64,000 bases of DNA, taken from NCBI GenBank assembly GCA_905221615.1, contig CAJNDT010005735.1, positions 423,001 to 487,000 of the forward strand, given 5' to 3'. A model generated the notes under the pieces. It searched no databases. It saw only the letters and a program-made list of their open reading frames with translations, and was not told where the DNA came from. The position numbers were made by a program, and so were the translations under genes. The DNA comes from Symbiodinium sp. CCMP2592. Lineage: Eukaryota > Sar > Dinophyceae > Suessiales > Symbiodiniaceae. Positions 50,711-60,719 of this stretch are shown piece by piece; position 1 is the first letter of the stretch, and every line of letters begins with the position of its first letter.

Positions 50711-51493
50711 TCAATGCAAAACACCAGCAACGCCGAGCGAGATTACCTAGAAGGGGAGTAAGTAGAAAATGAAGGGCAAAAACGACTTGCAGGAGTTATC
50801 TCTCGACTCGCGACGCCAAGGTCCCTTGAATTCCCAACGTTCCGGTCACGCGTGCACAGCTGAAAACGTTGGCAGGGAAACCGCATGGAAGAGACAACGC
50901 TCAGTCGGTGCAACTTTGCTGAAGCATCGTTTTCGAGCTTGTGGACTTTATGGCGCACACGTGGCACGCATGTGGGCTAGCTGCGAGAAAAGCTTTGAGG
51001 AACCAGTAAGGGTGCGACTTTCTGTCCTTGGACGATCACCTGTCGGCAGCGGGAAGCACCTAAGCCTGAGCACACCTCAACCCCAAACCGAGTGGTCATC
51101 ACAGCGATCCGAGGGTGGCCTCAACTAGGCTGTGCGTTGCTTCCACAATTCCACAGAGGACCGGGCAAGTGCAGTCCGAGGCATCCAGGCACGAAAGCAG
51201 CCGATCTCAGCTCTGCACTTGAACTCCTGAGCTGCAAACGACATGGGAACATTGGAGCCTCTTGTTTAGAGGCTCTACATTAGGGCCCCAGAATGAAGAA
51301 GCCCAAGAAGGTAGGGATATCCTCATAAAATGCTTATGCTTATGTCCTTTTTGGGTCCCTAATACATGCCTCGTCATCTTCAGAACGTCAAAATCAAGAT
51401 CGTGCTGTGCCTCTCACCGCCTCAAGGCCTTGAAGAGCCGCGCTATCCTCCAGCTGCACTGCTGCTCTCCATGAGCCTACCCAGAGGCCCCAT

Positions 51494-51572
51494 AGTAGTT
51501 CCTTTTTGGGATTACCTTATAGGAGTCTAAAGATGAACCCCAAAAAGGAACTAGTACAGACCACGAGGCCCA
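51494..51572. mobile_element. Inverted-repeat element, family IE-M
   Basis: CATAGTAGTTCCTTTTTGGG and inverse CCCCAAAAAGGAACTAGTAC. A half copy (CCCAAAAAGGAACTACCATG) is at 11,518-11,540. Confidence 0.7.
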
Positions 51573-52579
51573 AGAAACCGCCGGCTCCGAACTGACTCGG
51601 GGTCTACAACGCCCCGTTCCATGGCAGGAAGGTTTGGGGGTGGAGGGTTTAGGGTTTAGGGGGTGGTTTCAAGACTTTGGGATGGCTCTGTGAGACTGCA
51701 ACGCACGCCTTCATAAACTGCAGAGCTGAATTGCCGAGGCCCCATACCGACATGCCCTGCACTCCTGGGCAGCGTCCTTCGGTCATGCTAAGCAAAGACA
51801 AAAGCCGCGGTGGAGTAGCTTTGGCATCTCGAAGTTTAAGTCTCGAAATGCCCTGACAATGTCAAGGCTGTCAGGGCTCATATGACTGCTCCTTGAGTGC
51901 ATGCGGGGCTGCCGCACCTGCACAGGCATCGGGGATGGCACGGCTTTGATGTGGATCAGCACCCCCTACAGCCACGGACGCCCGAGACAACAGGTTTCAG
52001 GCAAGCTCTAAGCTGTGCTCTGTGTCTCTGCCAAGACTTGGGCCATGGTTGTGGCCATGTGCCCTTCATGAAGATCACCAAAAGAGTCGAGGACTTAGCC
52101 TCAAAAAGGGGCGATGACAGCACTTCCGATGACTAGCCACTAGCAGCCACTAGCATTGCATCCACCGCGCCTGAGATCGGTCATCAAGGAAGCTTGAGCG
52201 CAGCTCGAGCTGCGTCTCTGGCTGATAGCCCTGCCTTGAACTTGATTTGCCTCGCAGAGCTTTGGCAGGTTTGAACAAATGGCCTGCACTGAGTCACTCC
52301 GCTGGACCTCTGCGCACAAAATGCTAATGCTGGCGGCCAGTCTTGCGCGAAACGCTGGCTGCATGGTGCACTGCTAGTACTGCCAGCCCGTTTCCAAGCA
52401 TGTCTTGAAGCAGCTCACAGGTGCAGGCACTCTCAGCCTGTGCGCAAATTTATTTCGGGGCTTCTGGATTTTGATTAAAGCCCCCAAACCCTAATCTAAT
52501 TAGTAAACCCTATGGTTGCTCCCCGGATTGCTGCTGCGGAAAGTTGAACCGAAGTTTGTGCCGACAAGGTCGGAGAGCT

Positions 52580-52690
52580 AGGACTGGTCCTCCTTGCGTT
52601 CAAGAGGCCATGAGGGGCCAGGCCTTAGGCTTCAAGAGGCCATGAGGGTCTAGGGCTTAGGCTTCAGGAGGCCATGAGGTAGATGATGTA
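52580..52690. repeat. ~35 bp tandem repeat, three units
   Basis: TTCAAGAGGCCATGAGGGGC, TTCAAGAGGCCATGAGGGTC and TTCAGGAGGCCATGAGG, each preceded by CTTAGGC. Confidence 0.85.
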
Positions 52691-53098
52691 CAATCTGAAT
52701 TTTGTGGTCATTGCCTTCACGAGTTTACCCTCACAGTGCAACACTGGACCCTTGCTTCCCTCCTGAAGCCCTCACCTCCAGAGCTCTGAGATCTCCCAGC
52801 GAGCTGAGTCCTAGCCCGAGCCCTTTCCGAAAATTAGGGGTACCTTATTTTGGAGTCCTTATAATAAGGATCCTACTGTTTAGGGTACTATATTAGGGTC
52901 CCCTATTTTCGGAAACTCCCAAAAGACAAGAGGGCTCTCGGGCGCGGCACCCTGCCCACGCGGTTTGCATCTCACTTTGCCCCCAGCGCAAACAGCGACT
53001 TTTGCCCGTTTCGGACTGACAGGTGGGTGACGGTAGCCGGCTCCCAGGCGCGACGACTTGGATGCACCGCTCGGCTGCCCGCTCTCAAAGCAAAGCAC
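52690..53098 (-). CDS. Hypothetical gene, two exons flanking an IE-A intron
   Basis: Minus strand. The upstream exon, ending at 52,917, reads GYRHPPVSPKRAKVAVCAGG then PRGQGAAPESPLVFW. The downstream exon, from 52,822, reads ARARTQLAGRSQSSGGEGFR and on to VQCCTVRVNS. Donor TGGGA|GTTTCC and acceptor CGGAAAG|GGC lie in the two IE-A termini and join in phase. A second frame in the downstream exon is also attractive (LGLGLSSLGDLRALEVRASG), so reading phase is not final. No family recognised. Confidence 0.4.
52823..52917. mobile_element. Inverted-repeat element, family IE-A, coextensive with an intron
   Basis: CCTTTCCGAAAATTAGGGGT to inverse CCCCTATTTTCGGAAACTCC. Intron 52,916-52,823 (94 bp) equals the element. 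Confidence 0.85.
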
Positions 53099-53099
53099 A

Positions 53100-55450
53100 C
53101 CCGGTTGATCCGACGTGGACTTTCATCATGGGCATAGGCGTCCGTAATCGAGTCGTCACTGGCTGCGGGTATTCGGGCACGGCGATTAGGACATTATTGA
53201 CTCTTTGGTCCAAGAGTGCCAGACAAGCAATGTTGGAGAGCACTGTTGCGAAGGACTGGCCCTTTCTGAAACAGGCCGTGCTTGCGAGCAAAAGCAAAAG
53301 GAGCTGTGATGCGCTAAGCCTTCGGCCGGCATCCTAGCGGCCAGGGTCCCAGTGAATGGGGCACTCATCTCCGATCAGAGCTGCAACACTCAGGTCATCC
53401 TTAACTAAAACCTAAACATTGACAGAGATGCAGGGAGAAACCACGTATGGGAGAGAAACCCTTACAGCTCAGCTTCCAACATTAAAAACTGTGCTCTCGG
53501 CGGTGTCTTCGGCGTCCCCTTCTTCTCAAGATTCTGGAAGCCCAATCACTTTTATCATCACTACTCACTCTTGGCCTTGCAATCATTTCCCTGAGATCCC
53601 CCAACCCATCACCACCCCCCGCTGCAATGATTTCTTTAGAGTCTTGGCATACGGCAGCCCGTAAGCGCTCGGATGCAGCCTTAGGATTGAGGTCAGAGAC
53701 GCGCTTTCAAACTCGCAGCGGATGCTTTTCCCATCGCTGGACCAGCTTCGTCGCGTGGACATGAAAGATGCAGCACGCGTCTGCAAGATGTGTAGTCTAA
53801 GCCCCTGGCAGAATTCAAGACGCCTGGAAGCCCTTGCAATGATTTCCAGAGTTCTGAAGTCATTGCAAGTTTCGCAATCATTTGAGGACCTCCATCCCTC
53901 TGCAATCATGCAGAGTGTAGTGCATGGGGATCTTTTATCTGTGACACACAACAACGGCAAACAATGGAGCAAGTGCCGGAAGATCCTAGCGGCACTAGTC
54001 CGAAACACTGCCAAGCCACTCTTCGCGCCGTAGGTTTAGGGTTTAGGGATACCTAATAGGGAACAGGCTGGCCCCCCCCTAAAGTGGAGAGGGATCCTGA
54101 ACCCAAGAGGCTCCCTGCAATCAGCGCGGAAACCTCGATGCCTTTTGAAACCACCGGGAAGAAAGACAGGACCACGTCATGATCCTGCGAGATCCTGCAA
54201 GTAGCCGCAGTCGGAAAGGAAGATTTCCAGGAGGTCCTCCTGTGGCCTTCTACATCAGAAGCCCCCGTCGGGCGGCCGTGCGTGTCAATCAACTGTGCTT
54301 TTGTCTTGAAGGAAAGGGAACCTTGCTACAGAGGGTATCCTGCATAAACCATGCTTTGGAAGAACACTTCGCCCGACGAAGTGCCGGGACTTCAGTGGGT
54401 GCAAATAAAACTCCAAGTCTAAAGCCGTGACAAAACATTGAGCTTCAAAGCTGTCTGGATGGAAGATGCTGCATTCTGAGGTTCAGGATCATGTCGGCAG
54501 TTCTCCGAATTAGGATCCCTTCTTAGGTCCCTCAAAATGGCGCGAGACCCTTATGAAAAGCACCCTGCAGCTGCGGCTTCAGAGTCGAAGGGGAGATCCC
54601 GGCACGGATTTCGAGACGCCTGCAATGCGAGTTTCCGGAACCCCAAAACAGCTCCAAGCCTCGTGATTCGACGGCTCTGGCTGAGGCATACCCTGATAAA
54701 TCCCGATAGTAAGCCTTGTAGACCCCTTTAAAGGAACCCTATGCTAATTAATATGATAGGTTTGGTGCAGCCTCTCTACGAGGCATCTTTTCTGCAGAAG
54801 ACCTGTATCCGCTGCTTCCTGCAGATCTTTCCTACTTCTGAGACGCTGGCTAGCAAGCAAGCTTGAAGAAGGGTCCATCATGCTAGGGCTGCGACGGTGC
54901 TGGGATTAGTATGAGCATTATAGTCTTCTGAGGTTGATTCCTGTAGTTAACAGTTTCAAACGTGGAGATTTGTTTCTTGGGGCAAAAGATAACGTGGCAC
55001 TCACTTGGTGGCTTCATCGCAGCTCGCTCTGGCGACACCCCTGCTGCAGAGACAGGTCGCCTCCTGCACAGCCTGGCCATCACCCTACAAACAGCAAACG
55101 CGCGTGCAGTCCTCCGCCGCCTGCCTGAGGGAGGGGAGGAGGCCCTCCCCTTTGCTGAGCCATGAAATCCGGCATACGAGTACCTGTCCTCCCAGCCAAG
55201 CGCTTGCCCTGTGCTACTGTTGACCTGGCCCGACCAGTCTGGTCCGCCCTGCACAACCTTTCTCTCTGACGTGCTGGTTTAGGTGCTCGGTGTTAGCTCC
55301 TGTGCCAAGTATCCGCCACACGTGCCGGTACTGCTGGTGCTGCCTTAGGTAACTGCCTGTTCGTTGTCGTTTGTGACGCTGCCCTAGGCCCCGGGCCCGT
55401 CGCTGCAGAGTCCGCCATACGGGCAAAAGATAAGCAAGCGCTCGTCCTGC
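53100..55450. other. Unique sequence, weakly coding, no gene assigned
   Basis: Competing frames on both strands, for example plus 53,722-54,033 (CKMCSLSPWQNSRRLEALAM), plus 54,179-54,430 (GGPPVAFYIRSPRRAAVRVN) and minus 54,292-54,053 (DVVLSFFPVVSKGIEVSALI). A GCAATGATTTC phrase recurs at 53,580-53,880. None has recognisable domains or firm splice sites. Confidence 0.3.
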
Positions 55451-55458
55451 TCCAAACC

Positions 55459-55701
55459 TTGGCAGGAGCTGATCGAAATGGCTACCTCTGCTTTCTTCTC
55501 GGTGTCGTCGCCGTTGTATTGGCTCCTCGGTGCTGTTACGAGGCATTACCTTCAGCACACCTTGCAGCAAAGACAGCGTGGACTGCAGGAAGCACACACC
55601 AAGCAACTTTACCGTCTGCTTCATTCAGCTGGGTGAAGTCCCCTTCAGCAGCCCGCAGGCCCGAGAGGTGGCTAGAGGATCGCGAACAGGAAGGTCACTA
55701 G
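55459..55701 (+). CDS. Possible exon with one TM segment
   Basis: Plus-strand frame reading MAGADRNGYLCFLLGVVAVV then LAPRCCYEALPSAHLAAKTA, ending EDREQEGH and stop. The hydrophobic run YLCFLLGVVAVVLA could span a membrane. A 136-codon minus frame overlaps, so strand is uncertain. Confidence 0.25.
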   Translation: MAGADRNGYLCFLLGVVAVVLAPRCCYEALPSAHLAAKTAWTAGSTHQATLPSASFSWVKSPSAARRPERWLEDREQEGH

Positions 55702-57324
55702 GCTCGGCCGCCCAAGCAGAGCTTCCACTGGAGCGGCTCCACTTCTCGGACTACTCAAAGCAAGAGTAGCCAGGGAGGATGCTTCTTGACAGCGATGACT
55801 CAGGAATCGCTACGAGGGTCCCGGGGGCACTCTCGTGAGCTTCGCGAGTTCCAAGCCACGGACTTCCGGTGTCTGAGAATGGAAGAAACCGGAGCCTTGT
55901 TGTTGTCCGGTATTTGGGTTTAGAGTGGGTTTAGGGGTTTAGGGGTTTTCAGGGTTTCAGATGTTGTGGTCCATTTGCTACTGCTGAATGGCTGCGACCG
56001 GTCCTTCGGCTCGGGGCCAAAGGGCGGGCGCCTGCCTCTGCCTCTGGCACGAAGCTAGGGCCCGTTAGGCTGAGACTCGTCAACTTGTCTGAACTGGGGC
56101 TCACCAGCTGAATTGAAGATGCCCAGCGCCGCCCCAAAGACATCAGCTCCCCGAGCGCACAGACAAAGCCGCAAAGAAAGCTCGAGAAACAAGAAGGCTC
56201 ACATCATCCCTCCTAGAAAGGTCCTTTGCCGGTTCCCTCAACGCGAGACCTCGCCGTGGTTGAGAGCTGATCCCGCAGAAAGCCGTGGGATTGCAGCGCA
56301 AACGCCACTGGGTACACACAGCACGTTTCCTCGCGCTGCAGATCTCATCCTGAAGACCTTGCCCCTCTGGAGGAGAGGCCGTGCACGGCGCAGCTGCGCG
56401 TACTTATGGAGGCCAGAGCTGGTGACGGAAACGGGGCGAAGGGGATGTTGCCGATGGATCCTCACTGCAGACATCTTCTCCGAAGCAATAGGTCCAAACA
56501 GAACACGAAGCCACGCTAACATTCGAGTCTTCCCTGGCAAGGTCGCGTGAGGAATTCCTGTAGCCCACCTCGTCGAAGCAGCGACGCCCTCATGAAATAT
56601 CATGAAACCGACCTGGAGCCTCACCGCCTCCGTGACATCCAGTCGGCCTTTTTTTGGTATTGGGTAACTTTATAAGGAACCTAGGACTAGAAAAAGGGAA
56701 TAAGTGTACTACTGGGCATCCTAGCAGTATCTGGTAGTCAGGTGCAGGAGGGCAGCAAACGCAGAACCAGGGGCTCTGCAATCGGGGCGCGGTGCTTGAA
56801 TCCGCTGGCATCCAAGCTCTAGGCTTAGCAGCGAGTTTCGTGCGCTGCCGCTCTGTCGGACCTGGCGAACCCCTCTCACTGAGCTGAGGGATCGGCTAGG
56901 ATACCAAATGCAGCCAGCTCTTGCCGAGCTGTGCCAATGGCACCGGCTTGCGAGCGACTTCACCAGAGAAGCCGCGCCTGCAAGTAGTTCCAAGCATGCC
57001 CAACCTAATGCCAGCATGTCGAATGCAAGCTTAGGTAGGATGGCTTCGGCCTAAAGAGATGCTACGCAATGCGCAGTTCGGATATGACGTGGTGCTATCA
57101 TAGTCATCCTCCTGCCTGGCCTGCTGGAGTTCACTAGAGCCGACCTCAAAACAGACCCCTCACCAGAAGCCTTTGCTGATCTCGATCTGCAGTCCCACGA
57201 CAGCACCGCCCGAGCAAATCGGCAAAGAAGGCTGGCCAGAAGCCGACGGCTTCCCTGGGGCCACGTCAGGAAGTGCACGAAAAGCCCCTCGAGAGATGCA
57301 GCTGACCACCCAGGGCCGAGGTTC

Positions 57325-57561
57325 CTAAAGTCCCGGTAACCCTAGATCTCCGTGTCCCTTAACCTCGAATCCCTGGACACAAAGCCAAGACAAAGCTCTG
57401 TCTAGCTTCTGGGAGTTTCCGAAAATTAGGGGTACCACATTTTGGGGTGCCTTTAATAAGGATCCTACTATTATATTAGGGCCCCTATCTTGAAAAAACT
57501 CCCCGATCTCAACACGGGTGGAAGATGCTCCGGCCGCTGCCCCGCAGCCCGACGGTTTCAT
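57325..57561 (-). CDS. Hypothetical ORF containing an in-frame IE-A element
   Basis: Minus strand, ATG at 57,561: MKPSGCGAAAGASSTRVEIG, then an IE-A element (57,504-57,411) with no in-frame stop, then KLDRALSWLCVQGFEVKGHG and a stop at 57,325. Either the element is an unspliced/exonised insertion or it is an intron that happens to be stop-free. Confidence 0.35.
   Translation of the reverse strand: MKPSGCGAAAGASSTRVEIGEFFQDRGPNIIVGSLLKAPQNVVPLIFGNSQKLDRALSWLCVQGFEVKGHGDLGLPGL
57411..57504. mobile_element. Inverted-repeat element, family IE-A
   Basis: GGGAGTTTCCGAAAATTAGG to diverged inverse end CTTGAAAAAACTCCCC. Confidence 0.8.
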
Positions 57562-57604
57562 TGTCAGGCGATGTGCTACGCTGGCTTGGCCTGAGCCTGT
57601 AGGT

Positions 57605-58520
57605 GGTATGGACTAGGCATTTTATCAACTGACGGCTGCGGATAGACGGCCCGCCATGTGGGCCCAGCCCTGCTACAGGCAAGCCGATCTAGCCACCAAA
57701 TTAGGCCCCGAGAGGACACCGCAGACCTGCTAGAGGCCGGTGCCTTTGAGTTTCACTGCGGGTCAAAGGAGGGGTATGTCGCGGGAGTCCGCCCCCCGCC
57801 CTGAGACATAGCATGTCGCAAAATCTGGTTTCACAGTATGTAAATGCAGCTTCTGTGGCTTTGGAACTGAAGGCTATGGTGTTTAGGGTATGTCGCAACA
57901 CTGGTTGTAAGGGTAGGTCGCAAAAGCAAAGAAAACCTATGACATACTATGTCGCGGGAAGGCGCCAGGGGCCCGCTACACACCCTATATTTATTTGGAC
58001 CATAGCAAACCCTAAATTGGCAGAAAGCACAGAGTCGGATCCAGAGTTCCAGCTGCACCATCACTGGCCCGGCTGTTCCCAGCCAGTGGAGTGTCCATGG
58101 ACTGCAGGGGACTCCATCAGGGATGTCCCAGAGCCGGGAGGCCGGGGAGACAAGGCCTTCAACAGGAAAAGGCTGCTCGCGTGCACGGCTTTGGGTTGGG
58201 ATTTAGGGTCTTTAGGGTTTAGGGTCTTTTTGAAGTGCAATGTGCAATGGCTCTTTCTCCGCTAGTAGGGGCCGGCTTTCAATCAAAACCAAGCGTAAAA
58301 TGCTGCAATTGCACACCTTCCTCTGAAGCGGAGTCATGCGGCAGCCTTTGCCGTGACAACACGACTCAGCGTCACAGCAGGACAAGGAGCCATGACCCAT
58401 GCCCTACAAGCTCAGGGCTTTAAAGCCCACTAGGAAATCCGATCTTCACTGCGCAGCAAGTTTTCAAACCGTTTTGGCTCCCGAGATTTTGGCCTTGCTT
58501 GGCTGTTGCTAGGCTCGTGG
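57605..58520. other. No gene assigned; TATGTCGC repeats
   Basis: TATGTCGCGGGA/TATGTCGCAA phrases recur at 57,775, 57,810, 57,890 and 57,948, inside or near a 150-codon plus frame (57,813-58,265) that I do not trust as coding. Confidence 0.3.
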
Positions 58521-58523
58521 GGC

Positions 58524-58850
58524 TTATAATCGGCTTCCTGAAGGGCTTTTGTCGAGTTGCATTGTAACTACTGTCAGGGAGGTGCGAGGGCCGTGATAGA
58601 TTATGCCTAAGTCGTGTTTCTCCAAATATGCAGCGCCAAGCATCCATGAGACAGTATGCCGACGTTCCTTGTCCTGCAGACCTTCAAGCTTTGAGAGCTC
58701 TTTCGCCAAGGACCAGCTTCACATAGTCCACGGTCAGCTCAAACTCTGTGAGGCAAGTCGAGTATCAACTCAGTTCTGCCTTCGCTTTCTGGAGAGCTTC
58801 CCGGTCTGCCTCCTCTTTGTCGCGTTTGCATGTAGTAAGCGGGCGCCATG
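58524..58850 (-). CDS. Possible short exons (coil-like)
   Basis: Minus strand: KRDKEEADREALQKAKAELS at about 58,830-58,768 and AKELSKLEGLQDKERRHTVS then WMLGAAYLEKHDLGIIYHGP at 58,709-58,524, in different frames with ~60 bp between. Charged, coil-like composition; no family recognised. Confidence 0.3.
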
Positions 58851-58974
58851 CCCTGCAACTTCAACAAAATACTTGCGGGTTGAAGTATCCCATGCTAATC
58901 TGCCGTTGGCAAAGAAGTCCTGCAGCTCCAGAAGAGGGCTCTACACTGCAAATGATTGTTGCTGCCACTTTCAC

Positions 58975-60660
58975 AGTCGGAACAGCCGCAGGCAAGCACA
59001 AGGAGTCAAGCATCGTCTTCCGGAGCAGTCGCCTTTACTCAAAACCGTACGGCGGCAAAGCAGCCCGCCTCGAAATGCCAAGCTTGTCAGGTTAGCTGAC
59101 CGTAAGTCTGCTTTAAGTCCTCGTGAAGGGCCTAAGGTCAAGCTTAATGAAGGGCTGGCGTGACACAGCACCAGCTGGCATGGGCCTCTGTCTAAGAGAT
59201 GCATGTCCAGAGAGCCTTTCGGCACTTTCGGGCAGCTCCTTCATCCGCGGTGCTCCAGGAAGCTGGCAGCCAGGGTTTGGCAAGGCTGCAAAATGCAAAG
59301 GCAAAAGGAGGCATGTGAGCCTGAGGCAGGGTGTTCAAAGTGGGCCGAATGCACGTGCAATTGGGCCTTACTTTAACATAGGCACAAGACTGCCGGCGGA
59401 GCGCCGAACAGAGCGATTCGAAAGCCAATAGTCAAGCCCGCTTGTTGCAAACACTCCTTCCACACCTACATCCGAACCGTCGGAACTGTTTTCAACGCTG
59501 CGCCAACATATCCAAAGCTTCTGTTGCAAATCTCTACGAACACGGTCCTTGGCTCAGCTCCAAAAGCTTTCCGAAGAAGTACTCGCGCACCCTGCTGGTG
59601 ATCTACTGGACGTTTCATGAACAATTTTGCTTCCCAGAATGACATTTCTACCGTTGGGCTGAAGGAGCCACTTTCACCACGGCACAGCAGTCGGAACAGC
59701 CGCAGGCAAGCATAAGGAGTCAGGCATCGTCTTCCGGAGCAGTCGCCTTCACTCAAAACCGTACGGTGGCAAAGCAGCCCACCCGAACCGAGACTTCCGA
59801 TGGGCCTCGAAATGCCAAGCTTGCCAGGTTAGCTAATCGTAAGTCTGGTTTAAGTCCTCGTGAAGGGTCCGAGGTCAAGCTTAATGAAGGGCTGGCGTGA
59901 CACAGCACCAGCTGGCATGGGCCTCTGTCTAAGAGATGCATGTCCAGAGAGCCTTTCGGCACTTTCGGGCAGCTCCTTCATCCGCGGTGCTCCAGGAAGC
60001 TAGCAGCCAGGGTTTGGCAAAGCTGCAAAATGCAGCAAAAGGAGGCATGTGAGCCTGAGGCAGGGTGTTCAAAGTGGGCCGAATGCACGTGCAAGTGGGC
60101 CGTACTTTAACATAGGCACAAGACTGCCGGCGGAGCCCCTTTGGCAGCTGAAGAGAGAGCTGCCAGAGCCAATACATAAGCCCGCTTGTTGCAAACACTC
60201 TTTCAACACCTAAATCCCAAACCCACAAACTTTACTCTCAATCATGGACCGGCTGTGTCAAGCTTCGAGAACATGCATGCGCTGACAAGGCGTGGGGCAG
60301 AAGGCGACAGCTCCCGTAGAGGCATGATCCTCAAGCCCTAAAATTTCGAAGTGTCAAACGACGAGAGCTTGGGCGCTTGCAGGGCTGCGGAACCGTCAGA
60401 CAGCTTGCAGAAGCCGTCTGAGCATTCACACAGTGACGATATTCCGAGACAGCTTGCATCAGCTTCGAACCGTTCCGAACCGTCGGACATGTTTTCAACG
60501 CTCTGCCGCGTAGCCGAGGCTTCTGTTGCAAATCTCTAGGAGCACGGTTGTTGGTTCAGCTGGTGGCACAGCGCCAGAGCTTCCGACAGAAGTACTCGTG
60601 CACCGGAAGCAGCTGGGGACGCAGCCAGGAATGTCTGGTTTCATGAAGGCGGCTTCTTGT
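58975..60660. repeat. ~0.7-1 kb direct tandem duplication
   Basis: 58,975-59,430 (GGAACAGCCGCAGGCAAGCA to GGGCCGAATGCACGTGCAA) recurs at 59,690-60,140; the following 59,470-59,560 (TTTTCAACGCTCTGCC, TCTGTTGCAAATCTCTA) recurs at 60,490-60,580 with more divergence. Confidence 0.88.
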
Positions 60661-60719
60661 TTGCGAAATGACATGTCTGCCGTAAAACTGAAGGAGGGGA
60701 TTGATCCCCCTTTTGCGAG

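Noticed and set aside
58469-58500. Spliced-leader relic at CCGTTTTGGCTCCCGAG
   Set aside because: Only nine contiguous bases match and the conserved CAAG end is absent.
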